Assembly (NCBI RefSeq): GCF_029263785.1
Contig: NZ_JAJUFE010000009.1
Location: forward strand, 1-64,000
Reading direction: 5' to 3'
DNA: 64,000 nucleotides
Source: Pusillimonas sp.
GTDB taxonomy: Bacteria; Pseudomonadota; Gammaproteobacteria; Burkholderiales; Burkholderiaceae_B
Every line of letters begins with the position of its first letter. Within the stretch, counting starts at the first letter, position 1. Shown here piece after piece: positions 9,823 through 18,243 of the stretch. The notes beneath the pieces are model-generated. The model saw only the letters and a list, made by a program, of their open reading frames with translations, was not told the origin of the DNA and made no database searches. The position numbers and the translations under genes are program-made.

Positions 9823-11934
9823 TCAAGAATTTGCTGTCGCCGTGTCATTTGCTTTCTCTTGCAGCATGTCGTCGTGCTCCGCCATCTTCCAGGGCAGCAC
9901 ACCTGGAGAGATCTGCAAGAAATTCAGATACCTTTCAAAATGGTCGAGAATGTCGGCGATCAGTTCTTGTTGTGTGTAGCCGTACACATCCTGGTCGACC
10001 CCACCACGTTGCAAGAATACTTCGGCTCGATAGTAGTGCGAAGCCGTTTCTTCGGAACTGGCGGCGGAACCGCTGGTTCGCTCAGCAGCCTCGGGCGCGT
10101 CCGAACTCGGGGATGCAAATACGGGCATTTCGTAGGCGCGCAGTCGCACCTCGTATAAGAAATCGAGTTGATCGGTCTTGTGTACTTCGACTTCCAGGTA
10201 CGCGCGACACGGATCGCTCTCAACCGTAACTTTCGCCGGCCATCCCTGCTCGTCGAGGCCCTGGGCCAATCGCTTCATGGCTGACAATACGTCTTCAGTA
10301 ATATACGACTGCACCTGGTTCTGATCCGGGTAATCCACAATGCCCGCCAGACGCTTCTTCCAGGCGGTGGACGAGCTGGCAGCGGGCCGTTGCTGTCTCT
10401 GCTGCTCAAGACTCTTATCGCGGTGAGTTTCGATAGCCAGGGCCCGCCACATCCCAACAGCCGCCACCAGCAAGATAACGGAGAATGGCAAGGCGCTGAC
10501 TATTGTCATGCTCTGAAGCGCGTGAAGGCCTCCGGCAAGCAGCAGCACCGCCGCAACCACGCCTTCGGCGGTTGCCCAGAAGGCACGCTGAATGGCCGGT
10601 GTATTGGCAATGCCCCCCGCCGCCAGGGAGTCGATAACAAGCGACGCTGAGTCGGACGACGTCACAAAAAATGTGACGATCAAAATTACCGTGACAAACG
10701 AGACAATGGCCGTCAATGGCAGACGTTCGAGCAATTTGAACAGCGCTATTGCATTGTTATCCTGCACGTCAGCGATAAGTGAGACATAACCTTCGTTCAT
10801 GATGGCAAACAGCGCCGTCTCACCGAATACGGAAAACCAAAAAAAGGTAAACGTAGTTGGCACCAGCATTACACCAAACACGAACTGCCGAATCGTGCGG
10901 CCACGGCTGATTTTCGCGATAAACAACCCGACAAAGGGGGACCAGGCAATCGTCCACCCAAAGATGAACAGGGTCCAGTTCCCTATCCAGTCGCTGCGCG
11001 AATACGCCTGCAGATTGAATGTACGTTCGATAATGTTGTTCAGATAAGCGCCCGTGTTCTCCAGGAAAGTTTCCAGGATGAAAAGCGTGGGGCCCAATAC
11101 AAAAACAAACATCATCAGCGCTGTTGCCAGGACCATATTCAAAAGAGAAAGGTTCTTGACTCCTTTATCCAGCCCCGCCACTACCGAGAAAAGCGCGATT
11201 CCTGTGATGGCGGCGATCGCTATAACCTGAACGGTATTGTTAATGGGAATAGACGGCCAGAGGTAATTCAACCCCGTATTGATTTGCATGACCGACAGAC
11301 CCAGCGACGTGGCGACACCGAACATGGTTCCCAGGATAGCCACCACGTCGACCGTATGCCCGACAGGTCCGTGGATGCGTTTTCCTATTAACGGAAAAAG
11401 TGCAGACCGCATTGACAGCGGTAAGCCATGGCGAAAGGCAAAATAGGCCAGCACCAGCCCCACCAGCCCGTATATCGCCCAAATGTGGAACCCCCAATGA
11501 AAGAAGGTTATCTGCATGGCCTGCTTCGCTGCGTCGATCGTTTCGGCCGCGCCTTGGGGTGGCATGGCGTAATGCAATACCGGCTCCGCCACACCGAAAA
11601 ACAGCAGCGCAATCCCGTAGCCAGCAGAGAACAGCATGGCAAACCAGGACAGAAAGCTATATTGAGGCTCGGCGTGATCGGGCCCCAGCTTGATATTGCC
11701 CCACTTACTGGTCGCCACCAACACGATAAAGACCAGAAATATCGCAACGGACAGCATGTAGAACCATCCAAAATTGCGCGTGACATACGCGAGCGAACTT
11801 GAAAATATCTCTCCTGCCTGATCCGGGTTTGCGACTGTCAGGGCTACTAGTATTAATATGAGTGCGACAGCAGGCATAAATACGGGCATCAACAGCGTTG
11901 ATTTCCAGTTCGCTTTCTTTTGTTCTGAAGCCAT
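9823..11934 (-). CDS. betT: BCCT-family choline/betaine transporter, BetT-like
   Basis: 703 residues. Twelve membrane segments fill residues about 15-520, with the BCCT glycine-rich segment AGYGIALLFFGVAEP and the tryptophan-rich WTIAWSPFVGLFIAKISRGR segment. A cytosolic C-terminal extension of about 180 residues, with a serine/alanine/glutamate-rich loop, is the mark of the BetT subgroup and senses osmotic state in studied members. It takes up choline or related quaternary amines. No betaine synthesis genes (betAB) lie nearby, and the divergent ThDP enzyme has no clear link. Confidence 0.8.
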   Translation of the reverse strand: MASEQKKANWKSTLLMPVFMPAVALILILVALTVANPDQAGEIFSSSLAYVTRNFGWFYMLSVAIFLVFIVLVATSKWGNIKLGPDHAEPQYSFLSWFAMLFSAGYGIALLFFGVAEPVLHYAMPPQGAAETIDAAKQAMQITFFHWGFHIWAIYGLVGLVLAYFAFRHGLPLSMRSALFPLIGKRIHGPVGHTVDVVAILGTMFGVATSLGLSVMQINTGLNYLWPSIPINNTVQVIAIAAITGIALFSVVAGLDKGVKNLSLLNMVLATALMMFVFVLGPTLFILETFLENTGAYLNNIIERTFNLQAYSRSDWIGNWTLFIFGWTIAWSPFVGLFIAKISRGRTIRQFVFGVMLVPTTFTFFWFSVFGETALFAIMNEGYVSLIADVQDNNAIALFKLLERLPLTAIVSFVTVILIVTFFVTSSDSASLVIDSLAAGGIANTPAIQRAFWATAEGVVAAVLLLAGGLHALQSMTIVSALPFSVILLVAAVGMWRALAIETHRDKSLEQQRQQRPAASSSTAWKKRLAGIVDYPDQNQVQSYITEDVLSAMKRLAQGLDEQGWPAKVTVESDPCRAYLEVEVHKTDQLDFLYEVRLRAYEMPVFASPSSDAPEAAERTSGSAASSEETASHYYRAEVFLQRGGVDQDVYGYTQQELIADILDHFERYLNFLQISPGVLPWKMAEHDDMLQEKANDTATANS

Positions 11935-12037
11935 GTGTCTCCTCTCTGACTAAGATTGGTCAACGCAGTGTTTGAAAGTATAAGGGGTGGCGGCAATACT
12001 GCTGATTTTTTGCAATATCAATAATCCGAGGTGAGTC

Positions 12038-13687
12038 GTGAAAGTCCATGAAGCCATTGCCCGAGGTTTGTCCGATCTGGGCTGTACCGAGATGTTCGGA
12101 GTGCTGGGAGACGGATGTGTTTATGTCATTGACAGCTTCCGCCGTGACTGCAAAGGAAGATACATCGCGGCAGTTCATGAAAACAGCGCAGTCTTGATGG
12201 CTCAGGGTTGGGCACGCGTTACAGGCAAGATTGGTGTGGCTGCCGTCACCCATGGACCAGGGCTTGCGAACGTCGTCACCGCCCTCATAGAAGGCACCAA
12301 GGCCGGTACACCCATGGTACTGCTGGCTGGTGATACTCCTGTGGCCGATCGCGAACACGCCCAGAACATTAACCAGGCTCAGCTGGTTGCAGCGACCGGC
12401 GCGGGCTTCGAGCCGCTGCGCAGTCCAAACACCATAGCCGAAGACTTGTCCCGCGCGTTCTATCGCGCACATACAGAACGTCGCCCCATCGTATTCAACA
12501 TGCCGGTTGAATTTCAGTGGCTCGAAGTCGAATACGAGAAGCCTTATTTGCGCCTGCCTGAAACCCGCAGCGCCATTCCAAGCAGTACCGACATGGACGA
12601 CGCAATCGGTATCATCGCCTCGTCACGCCTGCCGGTCGTTCTTGCCGGCCGCGGAGTCTGTGATGCGGATGCCGAGGAAGCGGTCTTGCGCTTCGCCCGC
12701 CGAATCGAGGCACCAGTCGCCACCTCGGCGCGCGGCAAAGGCTTGTTCAACGAAGACCCCTTCCACCTGGGCATTTCGGGCACTATCGCCAACGAAGTGG
12801 CACTTGATGTCATTGGTCGCAGCGATTGCCTGATCGTATTTGGCGCCAGCCTCAACAAGTACACATCCGGTGAGCGTGGCCTGACTCGTGGCAAGCGCAT
12901 CATTCAGATCAATCCGCTGCCCAGCGAACTCGGACGCTGCACACCCGTGACGGTAGGCATGGTGGGGGATCCCGGCCTGACGGCCGATGCCATGGTCAAG
13001 TGGCTTGACGAAGCCGAAATTCCTGGTTCGGGCGCGCGCAACGACGACCTGCAACAAGAACTGGAGAACTATCGCGAGAAAGCGAAACAGAAGCTCGTGC
13101 ATTCGACTCCCCCTGGCACTGTCGACCTTTATGAGCTCGCCTTCGCGGTGGACGAGGCCCTGCCAAAGGACCGCGTCTATGTTTCCGATTCCGGTCGATT
13201 CATGTTCGCCTTCTGGGATGTACTTTCGGTGCCGAATCCTCGGTCATATGTAGATTGCAATGGCTTCTCGTCCATTGGGCTAGGTGCGGCAACAGCCATG
13301 GGCGCCGCGGTCGCTGCCGCCGGCCGTCCTACAGTGTTCGTTACCGGCGACGGCGGTTTCATGCTTGGCGGATTAAGCGAGCTGGCTACCGCCGTGGCCG
13401 AACAATTGGACCTGGTAATCGTAGTGGCGAATGACAGCAGCTACGGCGCCGAGCATATTGCCCTGACCATGCACAATATGGATCCGGACATCTCCTTGCT
13501 CCCTTCCAGAGACTTTGCGCGCATTGCCGAGGCATTTGGCTGCCAGGGCACGACGGTAACGAGCAAAGAGGAACTACAGAAAGCCATGGCTGCCGTGAAC
13601 GACCGGGATCGCAAGCGACCCTTGGTGATAGACGTCAAGATTGACCCGGCGTCGGTCTACGGCGGTACAGCTGTTGCCCGGCCATAA
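12038..13687 (+). CDS. Thiamine-diphosphate-dependent enzyme (acetolactate synthase-like large subunit)
   Basis: 549 residues from a GTG start at 12038 with GAGGTGA just upstream. The three ThDP-enzyme domains are present: the N-terminal Pyr domain with catalytic Glu48 (AAVHENSAVLMAQGW), a central domain with a nucleotide-binding-like fold, and the C-terminal PP domain with the GDGGFMLGG...N motif (GDG to VVANDSSYG) for Mg-ThDP. It could be a decarboxylase or carboligase. No regulatory small subunit follows, so a true IlvB role is unlikely; the substrate cannot be assigned. Confidence 0.8.
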   Translation: MKVHEAIARGLSDLGCTEMFGVLGDGCVYVIDSFRRDCKGRYIAAVHENSAVLMAQGWARVTGKIGVAAVTHGPGLANVVTALIEGTKAGTPMVLLAGDTPVADREHAQNINQAQLVAATGAGFEPLRSPNTIAEDLSRAFYRAHTERRPIVFNMPVEFQWLEVEYEKPYLRLPETRSAIPSSTDMDDAIGIIASSRLPVVLAGRGVCDADAEEAVLRFARRIEAPVATSARGKGLFNEDPFHLGISGTIANEVALDVIGRSDCLIVFGASLNKYTSGERGLTRGKRIIQINPLPSELGRCTPVTVGMVGDPGLTADAMVKWLDEAEIPGSGARNDDLQQELENYREKAKQKLVHSTPPGTVDLYELAFAVDEALPKDRVYVSDSGRFMFAFWDVLSVPNPRSYVDCNGFSSIGLGAATAMGAAVAAAGRPTVFVTGDGGFMLGGLSELATAVAEQLDLVIVVANDSSYGAEHIALTMHNMDPDISLLPSRDFARIAEAFGCQGTTVTSKEELQKAMAAVNDRDRKRPLVIDVKIDPASVYGGTAVARP

Positions 13688-13711
13688 TTACCGCAGCTGG
13701 CCAACAACGTC

Positions 13712-14176
13712 TTAACTCACTTCTGCGGGTGCATCCACCGGATGCATTCTGCGGAAGCCCACGCACAGGCGATTCCACACATTGATTGCCCCGATCACCA
13801 CGGTGATCTTGGTCATTTCGGCATCATCAAAAAATTCACGCAGCCGCTCGTAATCCGCATCGGGCGCTCGGGTCTGCGCGACGTTGGTCAGCGCTTCTGT
13901 CCATCCCAGTACCGCGCGCTCGCGGTCGTCGTAGATAGGCGATTCCTGCCAAACGCTCATCATGTTGATCCACTGCTCGCTAAGCCCGTCACGACGTGAC
14001 TCTTTGACGTGCATGTCAACGCAGTACGCGCAGCCATTGATCTGCGACGCGCGTAGCCGGATCAAATGAAGAAGGCGGGGATCCAGGCCGGACTCTTCGC
14101 GTATATACCGCTCGAGTTCGTAGACCGCCTTGTAGGCATCCGGCGCTGCTTTCGCGAAATCCAGTCGTTCTTGCAT
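13712..14176 (-). CDS. AhpD-like carboxymuconolactone decarboxylase family protein
   Basis: 154 residues from ATG 14176 (MQERLDFAKAAPDAYK). It carries the AhpD-type redox and proton-relay motif C49-x2-C52-x3-H56 (CAYCVDMH) in an all-helical fold. Proteins of this subfamily act as alkylhydroperoxidase-like antioxidants. It lies 37 bp downstream of an Rrf2 regulator gene in the same direction, an association that suggests redox or nitrosative-stress control of the pair. A true carboxymuconolactone decarboxylase role is unlikely given the CxxC. Confidence 0.85.
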   Translation of the reverse strand: MQERLDFAKAAPDAYKAVYELERYIREESGLDPRLLHLIRLRASQINGCAYCVDMHVKESRRDGLSEQWINMMSVWQESPIYDDRERAVLGWTEALTNVAQTRAPDADYERLREFFDDAEMTKITVVIGAINVWNRLCVGFRRMHPVDAPAEVS

Positions 14177-14213
14177 GGTGTTGCTCCTTGCTTGGTAATG
14201 AAAACTGCAGGCT

Positions 14214-14714
14214 TCATCGGCCCGGTTTGCGTTCGTGAAGCTCGAGAAACGCACAACTTCTTCTTTCGATTGATCCGTCGTCCATGGCGCTGACGTCAGA
14301 CAGAATGTCGGCAATGCTTACTCGCTTGAGCTCGTCGCGATACGCCTGTTCAGCGCGCAACATGGCAGCGTTGATGGAGCATGGTCTCGAAAACATCCGA
14401 GACGGCAAAGGGTCGGGACCACGACGGCGCAGTTCATTGCAGCGAAATGCCGGGGCTGGTCCTTCGACCGCAAGCACGATATCGAGCAAGGATATTTCTG
14501 ACGGCGGACGCGCCAGGCGATAGCCACCCTTCGGGCCTGGAACGGTCGCGACAATCCCCGCGCCAGACAAGGCTTGCAGATGCTTGAGCAAATAACTGGG
14601 CGACACCCCGTGAAACTCTGCCAGCGCCGCGGCGGAGAGCACACCCCCATCGGACAGCCCCGCCATCATGGTGACGCTATGAATCGCCTGTTCTACTCCG
14701 TCACCAAGTTTCAC
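14214..14714 (-). CDS. Rrf2-family transcriptional regulator
   Basis: 166 residues. An N-terminal winged helix (ALAEFHGVSPSYLLKHLQAL, then GPKGGYRLARPPSEISLLDI) is typical of the IscR/NsrR/Rrf2 family. Two cysteines in the C-terminal half (in FRCNELRRRG and SRPCSINAAM) are candidate sensing or cluster ligands; the usual third of the three-Cys signature is not obvious, so cluster binding is uncertain. A perfect palindrome lies just upstream (14730-14744), pointing to autoregulation of the pair it forms with the AhpD-like gene. Confidence 0.87.
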   Translation of the reverse strand: MKLGDGVEQAIHSVTMMAGLSDGGVLSAAALAEFHGVSPSYLLKHLQALSGAGIVATVPGPKGGYRLARPPSEISLLDIVLAVEGPAPAFRCNELRRRGPDPLPSRMFSRPCSINAAMLRAEQAYRDELKRVSIADILSDVSAMDDGSIERRSCAFLELHERKPGR

Positions 14715-14729
14715 CTTTTCTCCTATCGT

Positions 14730-14744
14730 GGATAAATTTTATCC
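14730..14744 (-). promoter_or_regulatory. Candidate Rrf2 operator palindrome
   Basis: GGATAAA-T-TTTATCC is a perfect 7-1-7 inverted repeat, 15-30 bp upstream of the Rrf2 start codon, in the place expected for a repressor site over the promoter or start region. Assignment to this regulator is by position. Confidence 0.6.
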
Positions 14745-14868
14745 GTGAATTTTAAGGATGCGTTGAGTGGCACGTCAAGAGTTTTTTAGTGCACGCCGGT
14801 ACGACTTCCGCCAAGACACGTAACGGATCAGAGAGTCGGCATCCATGTGCAGCCGGCGCAGAAAAATA

Positions 14869-14911
14869 TTGACAGCCCAAAAAACCCTCCATTAAGATGC
14901 ATGTACATGCA
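14869..14911 (+). promoter_or_regulatory. Promoter and MarR-type operator of the SMR genes
   Basis: TTGACA (14869-14874) and TAAGAT (14893-14898, 18-bp spacing) form a plausible sigma-70 promoter. The perfect 14-bp palindrome TGCATGTACATGCA (14898-14911) overlaps the end of the -10 box, where a repressor would block transcription. Its core GCAT-N4-ATGC recurs before the marR gene at 15796-15807. The rest of the 14745-15033 interval shows no gene; the leader from the promoter to the first SMR gene is about 125 nt. Confidence 0.6.
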
Positions 14912-15033
14912 AATAAATGGCGGGAAAGATTCCGTCGCAAGCGTGCCGTCATTCACAGCAAATCCGCTCCACCGGCCAGGGGTCGTTTTCAGACGACGCC
15001 AGACCTCCCGGGCACTTTTCAAAGGACTTCATC

Positions 15034-15354
15034 ATGCATTGGCTTTATCTGGGTATGGCCGTGATCTTCGAAATTCTGGTGGCGATCTCTGCCGGCAAAG
15101 CGGCTGGATTCACCCGAATTGGCTGGACCACCAGCACCCTTATTGCCGGCGCCATCGCCACTTACTTTCTCAGTCTCGCGATGCTTACCTTCGATGTCGG
15201 CGTGGGGTACGCCATATGGACCTCTGTGGCAGGTGTAGGAATTGTCATTCTGGGCGCCCTGTTTTTTGGCCAGCGGCTGAACTGGGGAAAGTTCTTCGGG
15301 ATCGCCCTGGTCATTGGCGGTGTCGTGGGCCTGCGGCTTAGCGGGGCCGCGTAA
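15034..15354 (+). CDS. Small multidrug resistance (SMR) transporter, first subunit
   Basis: 106 residues, the normal SMR length, with four membrane helices and the essential membrane glutamate E13 (IFEILVA). The start ATG 15034 is preceded by AAAGGAC. SMR proteins exchange protons for cationic drugs or guanidinium. The closely following second SMR gene suggests an obligate heterodimer as in YkkCD or EbrAB. It is the first gene of the promoter and operator at 14869-14911. Confidence 0.88.
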   Translation: MHWLYLGMAVIFEILVAISAGKAAGFTRIGWTTSTLIAGAIATYFLSLAMLTFDVGVGYAIWTSVAGVGIVILGALFFGQRLNWGKFFGIALVIGGVVGLRLSGAA

Positions 15355-15400
15355 ACCCCGCATAGCTTTCAAACACTCCCTCCCAATCAAGGAGCTACTT

Positions 15401-15781
15401 ATGTCGGCAATTCATACAACCACCCTCTCGCGCCGTGGCCAAAACGGGCGAAGCTGGACCATGCTTCTTCTGGCCGGTGCCTTCGAAATCGGCTATGCCC
15501 TGAGCGTTGGCGGCAGTCAGGCCTTTACAGTGCCCGGTTGGTCTATATCGGCAGCCATCTTTTTCCTGCTTACCCTATTTGCCCTGAGCGTCGCCCTCAA
15601 AACCATCGATGTGGGCATCGGGTACGCCGTATGGGCGGGTATCGGCGCGGTTGGCGCGGCGACTCTGGGCAGCGTCCTTCTGAATCAGCCCCTCACCCTC
15701 GCCCAGGCATTCTGGCTGGCAGTGATAATTGTCGGAGTCGTATGGCTCAAGTTGGCCGACAGCGCCAAGCTACAGACTTGA
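15401..15781 (+). CDS. Small multidrug resistance transporter, second subunit (SugE/Gdx-like)
   Basis: 126 residues from ATG 15401 with GGAG 6 bp upstream. A polar N-terminal extension of about 18 residues precedes four helices with E29 (GAFEIGYAL). The segment GYAVWAGIGAVGAATLGSVL is very close to that of SugE/Gdx guanidinium exporters. It is 46 bp from the first subunit and is followed by marR. No guanidine riboswitch was seen, so the pair may export another cation under MarR control. Confidence 0.87.
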   Translation: MSAIHTTTLSRRGQNGRSWTMLLLAGAFEIGYALSVGGSQAFTVPGWSISAAIFFLLTLFALSVALKTIDVGIGYAVWAGIGAVGAATLGSVLLNQPLTLAQAFWLAVIIVGVVWLKLADSAKLQT

Positions 15782-15795
15782 ATTCACTTGTATGG

Positions 15796-15807
15796 GCATA
15801 CATATGC
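15796..15807 (+). promoter_or_regulatory. Second GCAT-N4-ATGC operator, before marR
   Basis: GCATACATATGC has the same GCAT-N4-ATGC inverted repeat as the site at 14899-14910. It lies 43 bp before the marR start, suggesting the regulator controls both the SMR genes and itself. Confidence 0.5.
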
Positions 15808-15849
15808 GAGAATCACTTCTTCAATGTCTGATAGAGGTGTTTGCGGGCT

Positions 15850-16245
15850 ATGTCCAAAAGAAGCGACGCATGGCTGAAGTTGATCCAAACCGTATCCAAC
15901 GTCGAAGCCGCCCTGGGCAAGGTGCTGCAAGCACATCAAGGGCTGGGACTATCAGAATACCGCGCCCTTGAGATTCTTTCGCGATCTCCCGATTCCGAAC
16001 TGCGCATGCAAGACCTGGCAGCTCATCTGCGTCTGAATCAAAGCTCAGTGTCGCGCATGGTCGAACGCCTGGAACGCGGCGGCCTGACTGTGCGTGACGT
16101 CTGCCCGGACGACAAACGCGGTGTGTATACGGTGCTTACCGACGCGGGACGCGCTCGCTTGGAAAGCGCGAGGCCGAACTACGAGAAAGCCTTGGAAGCC
16201 GCATTGAAGGAGCATGGCGCAGAGAAATTCCTGACTGCGAAGTAA
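15850..16245 (+). CDS. MarR-family transcriptional regulator
   Basis: 131 residues from ATG 15850, with GAGGTG 10 bp upstream; a TTG at 15841 is less likely. The winged-helix MarR domain is clear (LRMQDLAAHLRLNQSSVSRMVERLERGGL, read here as the recognition region, then CPDDKRGVYTVLTDAGR as the wing). It probably represses the upstream SMR pair and itself through the two matched operators. The inducing ligand is unknown. Confidence 0.88.
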   Translation: MSKRSDAWLKLIQTVSNVEAALGKVLQAHQGLGLSEYRALEILSRSPDSELRMQDLAAHLRLNQSSVSRMVERLERGGLTVRDVCPDDKRGVYTVLTDAGRARLESARPNYEKALEAALKEHGAEKFLTAK

Positions 16246-16278
16246 ACCGCCCTAACTTCAACTTAACGGAACTTGCTC

Positions 16279-17136
16279 ATGACCACCGACTGGAAATCTC
16301 TAAGCGTTGCCGAACTCGAACTCCGATACGACCAGGGCGTCTACGCGGCCAATGCCAAGGAGATTACTGCCTGGTATTCGGCACAAAGCCAATTGGTTGA
16401 GCCGCGCCTCGAAGGGCAGAAGTTTCAATATGGCTTGAACGATTCGGAACACGGTTACTGGTTCAGGCCCGGCACACCCGGAGCAGATATCGTCGTCTTC
16501 ATCCACGGAGGCGCATGGCGCTTAGGCAGCGCACGCGATTACCTCTTTCCCGCTTCGTGGCTGGTTGAACACGGACTGAATTATGTTTGCCTGAACTTCG
16601 ACAATGTGGGCGTTCATGGCGGACGACTGTTCCCAATGCTTAACCAGCTGGTTTCGGCAATTACATGGATCAGCCAAAACCACCATCAGTACGACGCCAA
16701 CCCCCGCATTCATATTGCAAGCCACTCGTCTGGATCGCATCTGGCCGCCTGTCTGGCAGCGCTCGATTGGGACACCCTGTTGCCGGAAACGCCACGACTG
16801 ATTCAAACTGTGCTGCTGTGCAGCGGCATTTACGATCTGGAACCCGTCGTGCATTCCAAGCGGCGCCACTATCTGGAACTTAGCCCACTTGAAATACATG
16901 CGCTAAGCCCAATTCGCCACAGCGTAAACCGCAGGCCAAGGTACCTGGTCGCGCGTGGAGAACTCGAATCGCCTGAATTCATTCGACAGCATGATCAGTA
17001 TGTAGCAAAGCTGAGAAAAGGCGGCATGGAGCCAGCCGAACTGGTTGGCCCAGGGCTGAATCATTTCGAAATCCTGACCACGTTTGCCGACCGCGAAGGC
17101 CTGCTGGCGCAAGGTTTTCTACAGCTGATCGAGTAG
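16279..17136 (+). CDS. Alpha/beta hydrolase, arylformamidase-like esterase
   Basis: 285 residues from ATG 16279 (MTTDWKSLS). The oxyanion-hole motif HGGAW (VVFIHGGAWRLGS), the nucleophile elbow (ASHSSGSHLAAC) and a late His (GPGLNHFEIL) place it with hormone-sensitive-lipase-like or kynurenine-formamidase-like serine hydrolases. The elbow reads SHSSGSH, slightly different from GxSxG. Tryptophan-degradation genes are not nearby, so an N-formylkynurenine role is only one possibility. It starts 33 bp after marR and may share its transcript. Confidence 0.78.
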   Translation: MTTDWKSLSVAELELRYDQGVYAANAKEITAWYSAQSQLVEPRLEGQKFQYGLNDSEHGYWFRPGTPGADIVVFIHGGAWRLGSARDYLFPASWLVEHGLNYVCLNFDNVGVHGGRLFPMLNQLVSAITWISQNHHQYDANPRIHIASHSSGSHLAACLAALDWDTLLPETPRLIQTVLLCSGIYDLEPVVHSKRRHYLELSPLEIHALSPIRHSVNRRPRYLVARGELESPEFIRQHDQYVAKLRKGGMEPAELVGPGLNHFEILTTFADREGLLAQGFLQLIE

Positions 17137-17160
17137 TACGCCCCCTTATGAAGCGGCGGC

Positions 17161-17535
17161 CTATATATCGCTGTTGCCGTCCCAGCCGGATTTCGAAATA
17201 TCAAACACCACACCCTGTGGATCTTTGTACTTGAGTTCGGCATTGCTGCGGCCGGGTTCACCAAGGCCAAACAGGAATTCTCCGCCCGCCTTCTTGATAC
17301 GCTCGCCCATTGCTTCGGTGTCGTCCACAATAAAACCAAAGTGATGAGTACCGACAAAATCAGTACCCTTCAGTTTCAAGAGCGCCAGATTTACCACACC
17401 ATCGGTCAGATACACTCCCGTGCCTGCATCCAACGTCTCTTCGCCCACTTTCTCGAGCCCGAAAACCTCTTGGTAGAACTTGGTAGCGGCTTCAAGGTCT
17501 GGGACGCTAAGCGCAATGTGACGGAGTTTTGCCAT
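17161..17535 (-). CDS. VOC-family (glyoxalase-fold) protein
   Basis: 124 residues from ATG 17535 with AAGGAG upstream. Two beta-alpha-beta-beta-beta modules of the vicinal oxygen chelate fold are visible: LRHIALSVPDLEAATKFYQ with the first metal-ligand His, then HHFGFIVDD and the ELKYKDPQGVVFDIS end. The family includes glyoxalase I, dioxygenases and resistance proteins; the substrate is not evident. It converges with the esterase upstream. Confidence 0.82.
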   Translation of the reverse strand: MAKLRHIALSVPDLEAATKFYQEVFGLEKVGEETLDAGTGVYLTDGVVNLALLKLKGTDFVGTHHFGFIVDDTEAMGERIKKAGGEFLFGLGEPGRSNAELKYKDPQGVVFDISKSGWDGNSDI

Positions 17536-17759
17536 GATGAGGGCTCCTTGTTTGGTGTGTAGTTCGCAATTATTTCCGCTTGTACCCTGTTCTGTCGAGT
17601 AGCCGGTTTTACGTGGCCCTGTCCACACATCAAGACCCCGATGGCACGGGATGGCGGCCCAATAGCGCGGGCTTCAAAGGTTTGGGATTTGGGAATGGCT
17701 TTTGCTGTACAGAGCAACAGTGGGAAATTGTCTGTCTGCCACGCTTAAAGGAGAGCACC

Positions 17760-18230
17760 ATGCCAAAACCTCAAGAGCCCCAGAATATGCTTGAGGACTA
17801 TTCCGATGCACCTCAAGACACTGGCTACCAGTTCAGCGGTGGGGGGCCTGGTCAAAAATCGGTGCGCAGCCTGACGCGTGACACCGATGACGCCCTGGAG
17901 CGTATGAGCGGCCCATACACACGCGCAGGTCAACCCTCCACCCCGTCTCGAGAAGTCGAAGATTCCGCGCAACTCGCCGAAAACGAGGGTACCACGGCAG
18001 TATCAAAGGTCGCCGATGCCGCCAAGGAATTTGATGAAAAGCGCCCCAATTTTCCAGGCGAACACCTCATTGTGTTCGCAGCCGGAATATTGCTGCTATG
18101 GGGTGCGGGAAAGCGCCGTTCTGCGCTCACTCGAATGGTGATGACCGCCGCCGGAGGTGCACTGGTTGGTCGGGCGGCATCCGGCACCGGTGGTGTGGCG
18201 AAGGTAGCCGGCTTCCTGTCCAGAAAATAG
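17760..18230 (+). CDS. Hypothetical protein with C-terminal membrane segment
   Basis: 156 residues from ATG 17760 with AAGGAGAG upstream. The first 105 residues are polar, rich in Pro, Asp, Gln and Ser, and look disordered. They are followed by a hydrophobic stretch (EHLIVFAAGILLLWGAG) and then a basic, glycine-rich tail with a second moderately hydrophobic stretch (MVMTAAGGALVGRAASG). No family is recognised. It is convergent with the histidine kinase. Confidence 0.65.
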   Translation: MPKPQEPQNMLEDYSDAPQDTGYQFSGGGPGQKSVRSLTRDTDDALERMSGPYTRAGQPSTPSREVEDSAQLAENEGTTAVSKVADAAKEFDEKRPNFPGEHLIVFAAGILLLWGAGKRRSALTRMVMTAAGGALVGRAASGTGGVAKVAGFLSRK

Positions 18231-18243
18231 CACTTAAGCATCG

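Noticed and set aside
14745-15033. Guanidine riboswitch before the SMR genes
   Set aside because: No paired ACGR-loop hairpins or ykkC-type core were found; the palindromic operator and MarR gene explain control better.
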